Shown: positions 35,627-52,255, numbered from the stretch's first letter. The stretch: 54,124 nt of DNA from Terriglobales bacterium (GCA_025936825.1 JAICSO010000026.1:1-54124), one strand, 5' to 3'. A program made the numbers and translations. Notes: generated from the sequence alone by a model not told the origin.

Positions 35627-37101
35627 GCACCTTGCCCCTTCACCACCCGCAGCCGCATGAAGTTGGTCGAACCACTGGACATTTGAGTCCCAGCAACCAC
35701 GCCTAGCACGTGCCCTGGCTTCACGCGGCCGCTACGAAGCAATTCCTGCTCGGCGGTGGCGAGCATTTCCTCGGCATTGAGCGCGTGCTCGCGGCGGACT
35801 GACTGTACGCCCCAGAACATGTTCATGCGATTGCAGACCTCGGGCACGTGGCTGAAGGCGTAGATCCGCGCCTTCGGCCGGTACTTCGACAGCATTCGAG
35901 CGGTGTTACCGGTCTCCGTGAACACAGCAATTGCAGCCATGTCGGTATCGTCCGCCGCGTGAGCGATCGACTCGCAAATGGTTTCCGAAATCGATAGCAT
36001 GCGCCGATTCTCACGGCGACGACGCGGCATGGTGAACTCCGCCATGTTGTTCTCGGCCTCCACGATGATCTTGCCCATCATGCAGACTGCCTCGCGCGGG
36101 TACTTGCCGCTGGCGGTTTCGGCCGAGAGCATTACCGCATCGGTACCGTCAAAAATCGCGTTGGCCACGTCGCTGGCCTCGGCGCGCGTGGGACGCGGAT
36201 TATCGATCATTGACTCCAGCATCTGGGTTGCAATGATCACCGGCTTGCGCCACTCCGCCGCGCGACGAATCACATACTTCTGGATGACGGGAACCTTTTC
36301 CGGCGGCACCTCGACACCAAGATCGCCGCGTGCAACCATTACGCCGTCAGAAGCTTCGAGAATGTCTTCCAGTTGATCCAGCGCCTGCGGCTTTTCCAGC
36401 TTGGCAATCACCGGAACGGTCTGGTTGTGCTCCGCGATAATTTCCTTTACCTCGAGCACGTCAGCAGCAGATCGCACAAACGACAGCGCGACTGCGTCCA
36501 CCCCGCTCTCCAAGCCGAATTCCAGGTCTTGACGGTCTTTGTCGGTTAGCGCTGGGATCGAGAGCGCAGTACCGGGCAGGTTGATTCCCTGGCGTTCCCC
36601 CAAGGTTCCGCCATTGACGATCTGGCATTCGATATCAGCTGTTCCCGCCCGCGTAACGCGTAACTCGATCTTGCCGTCGGACAGGAGAATGCGTGCGCCG
36701 GTATGAACTTCGTTGGGCAAACTCTTGAATGACGTCGAAATAAGTTCGGAAGTGCCTTCAATTTCGCGCGTGGTGATGGTTACGGTGCCGCCAGCCTGTA
36801 AAATGATGGGACCGCTTCCTTTCAGTTTCCCGGTGCGGATCTTCGGTCCCTGCAGGTCTTGAAGAATGCAGATCGTCCGGCCTTCCGCAGCCGCGGCATG
36901 GCGGAGCATTTGAATAGAAGAGGCGTGGTCCTCGTGCTTGCCATGTGAGAAATTCAGGCGGGCAACATCCATACCGACATTTAGCAGTCCACGAATACTT
37001 GCCTCGGTATTGCAGGATGGCCCTAGCGTGCAGATGATCTTCGCCCGCCGCAACGGCGCAGTTTCAGGCGAGCAGAGGGATGGGGAGGAGTTGTCAGACA
37101 T
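35623..37101 (-). CDS. pyk: Pyruvate kinase
   Basis: Last step of glycolysis: PEP + ADP to pyruvate + ATP. 492 aa. Signature RRAKIICTLGPSCNTEASIRGLL, RLNFSHGKHEDH, the B-domain, the active-site strand VPVIAKLEKPQALD with catalytic Lys, MVARGDLGVEVPPEKVP, IIATQMLESM, RAEASDVANAIFDGTDAVMLSAETA, and the C-terminal allosteric domain. ATG 37101 matches the family start. Upstream lie 16 heptamer units (37126-37238), so its promoter must be within or beyond the array; TACAAT 16 nt before the ATG is a weak -10 candidate. The stop overlaps the SUKH-like remnant. Confidence 0.97.
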   Translation of the reverse strand: MSDNSSPSLCSPETAPLRRAKIICTLGPSCNTEASIRGLLNVGMDVARLNFSHGKHEDHASSIQMLRHAAAAEGRTICILQDLQGPKIRTGKLKGSGPIILQAGGTVTITTREIEGTSELISTSFKSLPNEVHTGARILLSDGKIELRVTRAGTADIECQIVNGGTLGERQGINLPGTALSIPALTDKDRQDLEFGLESGVDAVALSFVRSAADVLEVKEIIAEHNQTVPVIAKLEKPQALDQLEDILEASDGVMVARGDLGVEVPPEKVPVIQKYVIRRAAEWRKPVIIATQMLESMIDNPRPTRAEASDVANAIFDGTDAVMLSAETASGKYPREAVCMMGKIIVEAENNMAEFTMPRRRRENRRMLSISETICESIAHAADDTDMAAIAVFTETGNTARMLSKYRPKARIYAFSHVPEVCNRMNMFWGVQSVRREHALNAEEMLATAEQELLRSGRVKPGHVLGVVAGTQMSSGSTNFMRLRVVKGQGA

Positions 37102-37125
37102 GGTTGAGAGTAGGGATATTGTAAC

Positions 37126-37238
37126 CGTCGCACGTCGTCCGTCGCACGTCACGCGCTCTAGGTTTCAGGCTCTAGGCTCTAGGCTCTAGGCTCCAGGCTC
37201 TTGGCTCTTGGCTCTTGGCTCTTGGCTCTTGGCTCTTG
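37126..37238. repeat. Long heptamer array (CGTCGCA x4, then GCTCTAG/GCTCTTG x12)
   Basis: 37126-37153 holds CGTCGCA, CGTCGTC, CGTCGCA, CGTCACG. After one base, 37155-37238 holds 12 units: GCTCTAG, GTTTCAG, GCTCTAG three times, GCTCCAG, then GCTCTTG six times. Every unit is exactly 7 nt. It is the longest such array in the window and lies upstream of pyk. Confidence 0.95.
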
Positions 37239-37293
37239 GGAAGAAGCTAACTCAAGGCAGTGTCGGTCAAGTTCGTATCCTACTGACCAAGAT

Positions 37294-37386
37294 GTCATTC
37301 CGAGGATCTTTCAGATGCGAGGAACCTGCTTCTCTTCCCCGTGACGCAAGAGCAGGTTCCTCAGCGCTGAAGCGGTTCGGAATGAC
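37294..37386. repeat. Inverted pair of palindromic units
   Basis: GTCATTCCGAGGATC to GAGGAACCTGCTTCTC (37294-37334) faces an inverted copy starting GAGCAGGTTCCTC and ending GTTCGGAATGAC (37350-37386). The pair could fold into a long hairpin between pyk and yihY. Confidence 0.8.
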
Positions 37387-37449
37387 ATAGTGGAAAAGAG
37401 ATTTGCCGGGAGAAGTCCGTTCAGACATTTGCTTCGCGTGAGGATGCAT

Positions 37450-37512
37450 GCGACGCCCGACGTGCGACGCAAAACGATCTCGCGTACGACCTACGACGTA
37501 CGACGTACGACG
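37450..37512. repeat. Heptamer arrays (GCGACGC and TACGACG) over the yihY stop
   Basis: 37450-37470: GCGACGC, CCGACGT, GCGACGC. 37485-37512: TACGACC and TACGACG three times. The stop codon of the YihY gene (37491-37493) and its last residues VVRRTS are encoded by the second array. Confidence 0.85.
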
Positions 37513-38471
37513 GTCTGACCCACCACCGGCGACGACACTCCCAACTCATTTCCCAGCGTGGATCTCGGGAACAACATGGCGTTGAATTCCGCGCCGATCA
37601 GGATAACCAGACAGATCATGTACATCCACACCAGGATAGCAATGGCTACACCGAGGGAGCCATAGATCACACTGTAATCGGCGTAGTGCTGCAAGTACCA
37701 TCCGAAAACAATCGTAACCAGAAACCACATGCCCGTCGCCAGGGTGGCACCGGGCAAAACGCTGTGCCATGGCTGGGTTCGCGGAACCGCGTTGTGATAG
37801 ATGAGCGCGATAACCGCGACGCTCGTCGTTATCGCAATCAGCCACCGGATGAACATCCACATCAGGTAAACGTACGGGCTGAACTCGTGACCGATGCTGA
37901 TCATGATCCGCGTTTCGATGCGATTGCCGAAAGCGACGAGAATCGTCGAGCAGGTCAAAGGAATTCCCGCAAGAATCACCAGCGAGAGGGCGATGAATCG
38001 CTCTTTTACCAGTCCCCATATTTTGGGCAGTTCATAGGACCGCCGGAATCCTTCCATCCACGAAACCATAACGCCGGATGCCAGCCACAAAGTAAGTAGC
38101 GAGGTAGTGAAAATCAGGCCAAATGATCGTCCACTGCTTCCGCGCAAGTAAGCCTGCACAGTGGCCGCGCCGGCGGGCATGATCTTGGTTAACGCATCCG
38201 AAATTTCGCGCGACATCGCTTGCGTGTTCCGGCGAGTTGCCAGCACCGAGCCGATTACAAGTAATGTGGGGAAGAAAGTAAGAATGGAAGAGTAGGCCGA
38301 CGCTTTGGCGATGGCGAAGGCATCGTGCTGAAAGGCCCGCCAGACGGCCTTCCTGAGTAAGTTAAGAAAGCGGAATATCAACGATGCCAGACTAGTGTCC
38401 CCGGGCGCTTCAATCAAGCGCAGAGTGGGATAAGGTGCCTCATCCTGCAATCGTTGTGGGTTAGCGTGCAT
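37491..38471 (-). CDS. YihY/BrkB-family inner-membrane protein
   Basis: 326 aa. Six predicted membrane segments with the family landmarks AFQHDAFAIAKASAYSSILTFFPTLLVIGS near the first helix, LLTLWLASGVMVSWMEGFRRSY, and the end region FGWYLQHYADYSVIYGSLGVAIAILVWMYMICLVILIGAEFNA. The family was once called RNase BN in error; its function is unknown, possibly transport. ATG 38471 is chosen; the longer frame to 38567 translates the palindromic repeat before the gene. The C-terminal residues come from a heptamer array, suggesting the original stop was lost or replaced. Confidence 0.88.
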   Translation of the reverse strand: MHANPQRLQDEAPYPTLRLIEAPGDTSLASLIFRFLNLLRKAVWRAFQHDAFAIAKASAYSSILTFFPTLLVIGSVLATRRNTQAMSREISDALTKIMPAGAATVQAYLRGSSGRSFGLIFTTSLLTLWLASGVMVSWMEGFRRSYELPKIWGLVKERFIALSLVILAGIPLTCSTILVAFGNRIETRIMISIGHEFSPYVYLMWMFIRWLIAITTSVAVIALIYHNAVPRTQPWHSVLPGATLATGMWFLVTIVFGWYLQHYADYSVIYGSLGVAIAILVWMYMICLVILIGAEFNAMLFPRSTLGNELGVSSPVVGQTVVRRTS

Positions 38472-38525
38472 GGTTAAGTACGGAGCAGTTTCCCTCTGTG
38501 GCGTTCCTCCGTGTACCTCAGTGCA

Positions 38526-38562
38526 CTCTGTGGTAGAGGTTTTGAAAACCTTCACCACAGAG
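38526..38562. repeat. 37-nt near-perfect palindrome
   Basis: Arms CTCTGTGGT and ACCACAGAG frame a centre AGGTTTTGAAAACCT. It lies between yihY and rpoC within a CACAGAG-rich stretch that continues to 38595. Confidence 0.8.
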
Positions 38563-38596
38563 GACACAGAGTTTCACAAAGTAAAGACACAGAGTA

Positions 38597-38629
38597 AGAC
38601 AAACGAAAAGGGCGGATCGCTCCGCCCTT
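38597..38629 (-). terminator. Intrinsic terminator of the rpoBC operon
   Basis: Read leftward from rpoC: a perfect 9-bp stem (38621-38629 with 38608-38616, loop of 4) followed by TTCGTTTGTCTT. It starts 13 nt after the rpoC stop. Confidence 0.88.
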
Positions 38630-38641
38630 CTCGCTTCCAAA

Positions 38642-42844
<4,203 letters not shown>

Positions 42845-42880
42845 TTCCCGCGGCTTTACGCTGCCGCCAGCGGCTCCAGA

Positions 42881-43018
42881 AGTGGCTAGTGACTAGTGGT
42901 TAGTGGCTAGTCAAAACCACTGATTTCGGCGCAAGACTTTGGAGCTTCTGTCAGGCGCCATGTTCTACAAAACTCTTTGGCTGAGTGGCTAGTCACTCAT
43001 CACTAGCCACTAGCCACT
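42881..43018. repeat. Heptamer arrays between rpoB and rpoC
   Basis: 42881-42912: AGTGGCT, AGTGACT, AGTGGTT, AGTGGCT, AGTC. 42984-43018: AGTGGCT, AGTCACT, CATCACT, AGCCACT, AGCCACT. The two are partly inverse to each other (AGTGGCTAGT and ACTAGCCACT), so they can pair across the spacer. The second array ends 2 nt from the rpoB stop. Confidence 0.88.
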
Positions 43019-43020
43019 TC

Positions 43021-47487
<4,467 letters not shown>

Positions 47488-48030
47488 TCGTAAATACTCC
47501 CAATTTTTGCGCAGCTCAGGAGCTGCATCACAGCGGAACCCGGGCAGATTTACAGCAGCAGGCATCCAGCATTCACACGCGGCGAACGCTGGAAAAATTG
47601 GCCGTTAAAGAAGACGCACGTATGCGCCTGCAAGGACAGCATGTCCCCGAGGCGCCGTGCATAGCGCATGGCCAAATAAGTTTTGTCTGTTTCGCGCCAG
47701 TATGCCTGTTCCCGTCCCGCCGCCCGCAGGACAGTTGAAATCCGTGTCGTGCAACCCTCTATCCGCTTCCCTGGGTTCAGCAGAGGGCCGCTACCTGGAT
47801 GAAGTCGGAAGCGGTGCTGTTAGTGACTATAGTAGCACTTTTTCCAGAACTCCGCCAAGAGCTGGAATCAAAATTGCAAGTCACGCGACAACTACATTGG
47901 AATGTGGAGCTTATATGTAAGAGGAAAGTGGACGGGCGAGGACGCCCGTCCCTCCACAAACCAAAGATCCTTCGCTTCGCTCAGGATGACCACCGCGGAC
48001 TCCCGCTGCGCTCACGTGCGCGAAGCGCGG
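47488..48030. other. Long rplL-rpoB spacer
   Basis: 543 nt without a supported gene. It holds a GATCCTTCGCTTCGCTCAGGATGAC palindromic unit (47966-47990) near rplL and a strong hairpin at 47930-47951. In many bacteria this spacer carries the attenuator and RNase-processing site that sets the rplL:rpoB ratio. Confidence 0.6.
47930..47951 (-). terminator. Hairpin in the rplL-rpoB spacer, possible attenuator
   Basis: Perfect 9-bp stem GGACGGGCG with CGCCCGTCC, 4-nt loop, followed on the minus strand by ACTTTCCTCTT. The T-run is broken, so partial termination is more likely than full. Confidence 0.5.
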
Positions 48031-48417
48031 TCATTTCACTTCGACAGTTGCGCCAGCTTCCGAGAACTTCTTCTTAATGGTCTCGGCTTCTTCCTTCGAG
48101 ACGCCTTCCTTCACCGTTTTAGGCGCGCCGTCGACCAGGTCCTTGGCTTCTTTCAGACCGAGGCTGGTGACTTCCCGGACTGCTTTAATGACGTTGATCT
48201 TGTTGCTGCCGACTTCCTTGAGAACGACCGTGAACTCGGTCTTCTCTTCCGCCGGCGCTGCCGCCGCGCCCGCGCCGGCTCCGCCGCCAGCCACAACCAC
48301 CGGGGCCGCTGCTGCTGCAGAAACGCCAAGCTTCTCTTCAAGTCTCTTCACAAGCTGCGCTGCATCGAGCAACGACAGCCCTACGATCTGATCTTCTAAT
48401 TGCTGCAAGTCTGCCAT
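48031..48417 (-). CDS. rplL: 50S ribosomal protein L7/L12
   Basis: 128 aa, the stalk protein that recruits translation factors. N-terminal dimerisation helices ([32 protein letters not shown]), an Ala/Gly-rich hinge and the C-terminal domain ([46 protein letters not shown]). GGAG lies 10 nt before the ATG. Confidence 0.98.
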   Translation of the reverse strand: MADLQQLEDQIVGLSLLDAAQLVKRLEEKLGVSAAAAAPVVVAGGGAGAGAAAAPAEEKTEFTVVLKEVGSNKINVIKAVREVTSLGLKEAKDLVDGAPKTVKEGVSKEEAETIKKKFSEAGATVEVK

Positions 48418-48555
48418 TTCAGTTTCTCCACTCTTTGAGTTATCAGTCTTCTACTTTGTTATCCGGAACAAGTTTCCAGTGCGAATTGTCTTCCCTGCCT
48501 CGCCAGACAACGTGGCCGATCAGACTCCGCACCCCTTGACCTGATAACCAAACCT

Positions 48556-48590
48556 AAGCTCTTAGTCGTTAGCTGTTAGCTCTTCGGCTC
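48556..48590. repeat. Heptamer array (TAGCTGT) in the rplJ-rplL spacer
   Basis: AAGCTCT, TAGTCGT, TAGCTGT, TAGCTCT, TCGGCTC. It is followed by three period-9 units of CTTTGCGNT type (48597-48623) that face an inverted partner near 48636-48669. The rplJ-rplL gap is thus 260 nt, longer than usual. Confidence 0.8.
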
Positions 48591-48677
48591 AAAGCCCTTT
48601 GCGATCTTTGCGTTCTTTGCGGTTAAGAACCTTGAATTCCTGAACCGCAAAGTTCGTTAAGTTCGCAAAGAAAATTT

Positions 48678-49229
48678 CTAAGCACCAGCGGGAGTAGCCT
48701 CTCCGCTAAACTTCTGCTTCTCGACGCCCTGATTGATCACGACGGCGATGTCGCGTCCTACGGCGTTCATCACAGTCACCAGACGCTGCGCCGGTGCATT
48801 GATCAGGAACAGGAGCTTCGAGTAAATCTCTTCCTTCGATGGCATCGTGGCCAGCGCGTCAATCTCTTTCACCGAGATCACGCGGCCTTCGACGACGCCG
48901 GCCTTGAAAGTGAATTCTGGGTTGTCCTTCGCATATTTCGACAACGCCTTCGCGAGCGCAACCGGATCGCCTTCGGTATAGGCAATCGAAGTGACGCCGG
49001 CGAGATCCTTCAGCGCCCCTTCCACCTTGGTGCCCTTCGCCGCGCGCTCCGCCAGCGTGTTCTTCACCACCGCATACCTCGCGCCAGAACTGCGCAGCGC
49101 CTTGCGAAGCTCGTAGTCCTGTGCCACCGTCAGCTTGGTATAGGTGGTGACAATGACTGTCGAAACCTTCTGCAGATCCTTCGTCAGCTTGTCGACCTGC
49201 TCAATCTTCTTTGCTCGAGTAACCGCCAT
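48678..49229 (-). CDS. rplJ: 50S ribosomal protein L10
   Basis: 183 aa, anchors the L7/L12 stalk. MAVTRAKKIEQVDKLTKDLQKVSTVIVTTYTKLTVAQDYELRKALR, KNTLAERAAKGT and the C-terminal L12-binding helix. AGGAAA precedes the ATG. Confidence 0.97.
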   Translation of the reverse strand: MAVTRAKKIEQVDKLTKDLQKVSTVIVTTYTKLTVAQDYELRKALRSSGARYAVVKNTLAERAAKGTKVEGALKDLAGVTSIAYTEGDPVALAKALSKYAKDNPEFTFKAGVVEGRVISVKEIDALATMPSKEEIYSKLLFLINAPAQRLVTVMNAVGRDIAVVINQGVEKQKFSGEATPAGA

Positions 49230-49243
49230 AATCTTTTTTCCTT

Positions 49244-49282
49244 GTCATTCCGAACCGCTTCAGCGGTGAGGAATCTGCTTTT
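49244..49282. repeat. Palindromic unit between rplA and rplJ
   Basis: GTCATTCCGAACCGC to GTGAGGAATCTGCTTTT, with the inner hairpin CCGCTTCAGCGG. Nearly identical to the unit at 53462. A second small hairpin, GGCGGGCGAGCTGCCCGCC, follows at 49295-49313. Confidence 0.85.
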
Positions 49283-49320
49283 CTTTCCAGAATGGCGGGC
49301 GAGCTGCCCGCCCCATGTCG

Positions 49321-50028
49321 CTATGCCTTTGCCGCCGTCTCAATCGGAGTCGTATCCAGCGCGATTCCTGGGCCCATCGAGGAGCTCAGATAGCATCCCT
49401 TGATGTACTTGCCCTTCGCCACTGCGGGCTTCGCCTTTACGATACTCGTGATCAGCACGGTCGCGTTCTCGACCAACTTCTCCGGCGGGAATGAAATCTT
49501 GCCCACTGGCACGTGAACCAGCGCTGTCTTGTCGGTGCGGAACTCGACCTTGCCGGCCTTCACTTCCTGCACCGCACGCGCAACATCCATCGTGACCGTG
49601 CCGGTCTTGGGGTTGGGCATCAAGCCTTTCGGGCCAAGCACCTTTCCGAGGCGGCCAACGGACTTCATCATGTCAGGCGTGGCGATCAGCGCGTCGAAGT
49701 CGGTCCAATTTTCTTTGGTGATCTTCTCGACCATGTCTTCGCCGCCTACGAAATCCGCGCCGGCATTTTGAGCTTCACGGACCTTTTCGCCGGAAGTGAT
49801 CACCAGGACCTTTTTTGACTTGCCCAGACCATGCGGCAGAACCACGGTTCCGCGCACCATCTGATCGGCGTGCTTGGGATCGACTCCCAGGCGCAGCGTG
49901 ACTTCAACGGTCTCGTCGAATTTTGCGTACTTCACCTTTTGCAGTAGAGGCACGGCGTCAGCCAGCACATAGGGACGCTGCTCGATCGCCTTCCTCGCCT
50001 CCTCAATATTCTTTCCTGCTTTTCTCAT
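49321..50028 (-). CDS. rplA: 50S ribosomal protein L1
   Basis: 235 aa, binds 23S rRNA at the exit side. [64 protein letters not shown] and [19 protein letters not shown] are all typical. ATG 50028 has GAGGA 8 nt upstream; the slightly longer frame to 50049 is rejected. In other bacteria L1 represses its own operon by binding the mRNA. Confidence 0.97.
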   Translation of the reverse strand: MRKAGKNIEEARKAIEQRPYVLADAVPLLQKVKYAKFDETVEVTLRLGVDPKHADQMVRGTVVLPHGLGKSKKVLVITSGEKVREAQNAGADFVGGEDMVEKITKENWTDFDALIATPDMMKSVGRLGKVLGPKGLMPNPKTGTVTMDVARAVQEVKAGKVEFRTDKTALVHVPVGKISFPPEKLVENATVLITSIVKAKPAVAKGKYIKGCYLSSSMGPGIALDTTPIETAAKA

Positions 50029-50094
50029 CTGTTTTTCCTCGTCTCCCACCGCTGAACGCTCTTCCGGTCAGCCGTGGTATTTGTGACTCAAAAC

Positions 50095-50526
50095 CTATCC
50101 AACTACTTCAATTCCCATCGATCGCGCCGTTCCCCGCACGCTCTTGATCGCCGCATCAACAGACGCCGCATTCAAGTCGGGCATCTTCTGCTTGGCAATG
50201 TCCTCGACCTGCTTCAGCGTGACCTTGCCGACCTTATCTTTATTCGGCGCACCGGAGCCCTTCGCGATCCCCGCGGCCCGCTTCAACAGAATGGAAGCCG
50301 GAGGCGTCTTGGTGATGAACGTAAATGAGCGGTCGTTGTAGACCGTGATCACCACCGGAATGATCAGCCCTTCCAGTTCCTTCTGGCTGGTGCGCGCGTT
50401 GAACTGCTTGCAGAATTCCATGATGTTGATCTGCGCCTGACCGAGCGCCGGACCAACCGGAGGCGCTGGCGTCGCCTTGCCCGCCGCGATCTGAAGCTTT
50501 ACTGAACCCGTAACTTTTTTCGCCAT
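50095..50526 (-). CDS. rplK: 50S ribosomal protein L11
   Basis: 143 aa, part of the GTPase-associated centre. [37 protein letters not shown] at the N-terminus with the proline pair that contacts thiostrepton, then [15 protein letters not shown] and the C-terminal RNA-binding domain. Follows nusG and precedes rplA. Confidence 0.98.
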   Translation of the reverse strand: MAKKVTGSVKLQIAAGKATPAPPVGPALGQAQINIMEFCKQFNARTSQKELEGLIIPVVITVYNDRSFTFITKTPPASILLKRAAGIAKGSGAPNKDKVGKVTLKQVEDIAKQKMPDLNAASVDAAIKSVRGTARSMGIEVVG

Positions 50527-50558
50527 AATTTTTCCCGAAACTTGAAACTATAAACTGC

Positions 50559-51185
50559 CTACGACGCCTGCTTCTCCACCTGCTTGAATTCCAACTCCAC
50601 CGGTGTCGAACGCCCGAAGATCGTCACCATCACCTTCAGCGTCTCGCGATCATCATTCACTTCATCCACAACGCCAGTAAATGTCGCGAACGGCCCTTCC
50701 GTGATGCGCACGGTCTCGTTCTTCTCGAATTTGACCTTGAGTTTCGGCTTCTCTTTCGACTCGCCGGACTTGTAAACGATCTGTTGAACTTCTTCTTCAG
50801 AAAGTGGGGTTGGTTGCTGACCGGTGCCTACGAAACCTGTGACACGCGGCGTGGCTTTAACCACGTGCCAGACGTGGTCATCCATGTCCATCTCAACCAG
50901 CACGTAGCCGGGATAGAACATGCGCTCGACGGTGTACTTCTTGCCGCTGCGAACTTCAGTGACCGATTCGGTGGGGATCAGCACGCGGCCAATCTTGTCT
51001 TCAAGGCCAAAGGCTTTAACGCGCGACTCCAGCGATTCTTTAACCTTGCGCTCGAATCCCGAATACGAGTGGATGATGTACCACTTCATGTTCGGATTGC
51101 GCGGCTTCTCGGCAACGGCTGCTGCCACATCTTGTGCGGCCGGCGTTGCGCTTTCGGTTTCGTTGTTGGTTTTCTCGTCCTGCAT
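50559..51185 (-). CDS. nusG: Transcription antitermination factor NusG
   Basis: 208 aa. An N-terminal acidic/Ala-rich extension of about 30 residues is followed by the NGN domain ([55 protein letters not shown]) and the C-terminal KOW domain ([42 protein letters not shown]). Couples RNA polymerase to Rho or to the ribosome. Confidence 0.97.
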   Translation of the reverse strand: MQDEKTNNETESATPAAQDVAAAVAEKPRNPNMKWYIIHSYSGFERKVKESLESRVKAFGLEDKIGRVLIPTESVTEVRSGKKYTVERMFYPGYVLVEMDMDDHVWHVVKATPRVTGFVGTGQQPTPLSEEEVQQIVYKSGESKEKPKLKVKFEKNETVRITEGPFATFTGVVDEVNDDRETLKVMVTIFGRSTPVELEFKQVEKQAS

Positions 51186-51216
51186 AGTTATCTCAAAATT
51201 CCCGGCGCTCTAAACG

Positions 51217-51468
51217 TCAGCGCTTCGTCAAGTACTGAATCAGTTCTGTCACCGCGCGTCCGAGCGTGTTGTCCACGGCCCAGAAGTAAAACGCGAACAG
51301 AAATACGGTAATGATCACCACCGTCGTCGTGGCCTGAACTTCCTTCATCGACGGAGCGGTGACCTTGCGCATTTCGTTGCGCACGTCGTTGTAGAAGGCC
51401 TTGATCCGTTGCGGCCAGGACTTGACCGAACTGCCAAAGCTGTCGTCGGATGCGGCTGTGTTCGCCAT
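51217..51468 (-). CDS. secE: Preprotein translocase subunit SecE
   Basis: About 83 aa with one membrane helix (TTVVIITVFLFAFYFWAVDN) preceded by the conserved amphipathic helix (RIKAFYNDVRNEMRKVTAPSMKEVQ). Part of the SecYEG channel. ATG 51468 lies after an AGGAAC stretch; an upstream ATG pair at 51489/51492 is possible. Confidence 0.94.
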   Translation of the reverse strand: MANTAASDDSFGSSVKSWPQRIKAFYNDVRNEMRKVTAPSMKEVQATTTVVIITVFLFAFYFWAVDNTLGRAVTELIQYLTKR

Positions 51469-51536
51469 TTTTTTTGTTCCTACTGCCATCACATCACCTG
51501 GCCTTCTGCTTCGTCTCCAACTCTGCGTTCAAAATC

Positions 51537-51612
51537 TGGCAGGGGCGGAGGGATTCGAACCCCCAAGTTCGGTTTTGGAGACCGACAGTTTAACCGTTGA
51601 GCTTACGCCCCT
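51537..51612 (-). tRNA. tRNA-Trp (CCA)
   Basis: Minus strand: acceptor AGGGGCG pairs with CGCCCCT, anticodon loop CTCCAAA with anticodon CCA, T-arm GGGGGTTCGAATCCCTC, discriminator G and encoded CCA. Its place just upstream of secE is the classical one. Confidence 0.97.
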
Positions 51613-51646
51613 GTCTCTTTCTGGCGAGAGCGTCGGCTCCGTTCGG

Positions 51647-51672
51647 AGATCCTTCGCTTCGCTCAGGATGAC
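51647..51672. repeat. Palindromic unit (GATCCTTCGCTTCGCTCAGGATGAC)
   Basis: A 25-nt unit framed by GATCC and GGATGAC, matching the copy at 47966 in the rplL-rpoB spacer almost base for base. It lies between tRNA-Trp and rpmG. Confidence 0.8.
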
Positions 51673-51705
51673 GCCTGCGGGGCTCAGACGCCCCGCAAAA
51701 CGGCG

Positions 51706-51858
51706 TCACTTCACTTCTTTATGCGGCGTATGCTTGCGGCACCGGCGGCAGAACTTCTTCAGTTCGATCCTATCCGGAGTCGTTTTGCGGTTCTTCGTGG
51801 TCGAATAGTTCCGCTCTTTGCAATCACCGCACTGCATTGTAATGATCTCTCGGGGCAT
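51706..51858 (-). CDS. rpmG: 50S ribosomal protein L33
   Basis: 50 aa: [20 protein letters not shown], then [16 protein letters not shown] and [13 protein letters not shown]. The two CxxC pairs make it the zinc-binding form of L33. AGGAG lies 9 nt before the ATG. The gene sits between tuf and tRNA-Trp, as in many bacteria. Confidence 0.95.
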   Translation of the reverse strand: MPREIITMQCGDCKERNYSTTKNRKTTPDRIELKKFCRRCRKHTPHKEVK

Positions 51859-52255
51859 AAATCCCAGCTCCTAGCATGTCTTCCTGAGGCGGCTTCCGCC
51901 GCCGAAGGACCTATGTATTTCGTGTGGCGCAGGCGCCCTCGCCCGTGCTCATTCAAATCACATCTTGATGTGATTTGTACTTCTTGTTGCGTTCCTTCCC
52001 AAAGAAATCGTATATCGACGACCACGGCGCTGCTGCAATCGGCGATATCAAGAGAATTCCGAGAATCCAAAATGCGTCACGCATTCACGATCCCGTTTCC
52101 TCTGCCGTCCCTACGGGACTCTGTCCTTCTTGCTACCTTTCCTAGGGCTTCCGTCCTGGGCTAAGCTCGTTCGCCCCTTCGGGGCTACATGAGAAATCAG
52201 GCTACTTAGCTCTTTGCTTTTGCCAACAACCAACAACCAAGAGCCAACAGCCGCT
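51859..52255. repeat. Composite repeat spacer downstream of tuf
   Basis: 397 nt with no gene. It holds, in order, a CCTGAGGCGGCTTCCGCC unit (about 51885), a GTGTGGCGCAGGCG unit (51921), a perfect 11-bp hairpin at 51954-51977 (TT loop), a CCGTCCCTACGGGACTCTG unit (52105), a CTAGGGCTTCCGTCCTGGG unit (52141), a GCCCCTTCGGGGC hairpin (52171) and the heptamer array at 52222. Confidence 0.8.
52222..52252. repeat. Heptamer array (GCCAACA) after tuf
   Basis: GCCAACA, ACCAACA, ACCAAGA, GCCAACA, GCC. Differs from the array after frr by a single base over 31 nt and, like it, ends within 4 nt of the stop codon. Confidence 0.9.

Noticed and set aside
37126-37238. CRISPR-like array
   Set aside because: Units are 7 nt with no spacers and no cas genes are present; this is a tandem repeat.
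38472-38567. N-terminal extension of YihY
   Set aside because: It translates the CACAGAG palindrome; family similarity begins after ATG 38471.
47799-48399. Plus-strand frames across rplL and its spacer
   Set aside because: Antisense to rplL and to repeat sequence; no start signals or domains.
51954-51977. Intrinsic terminator downstream of tuf
   Set aside because: The 11-bp hairpin is perfect but has no T-run on either strand and lies about 280 nt beyond the tuf stop; kept only as a hairpin within the repeat spacer.
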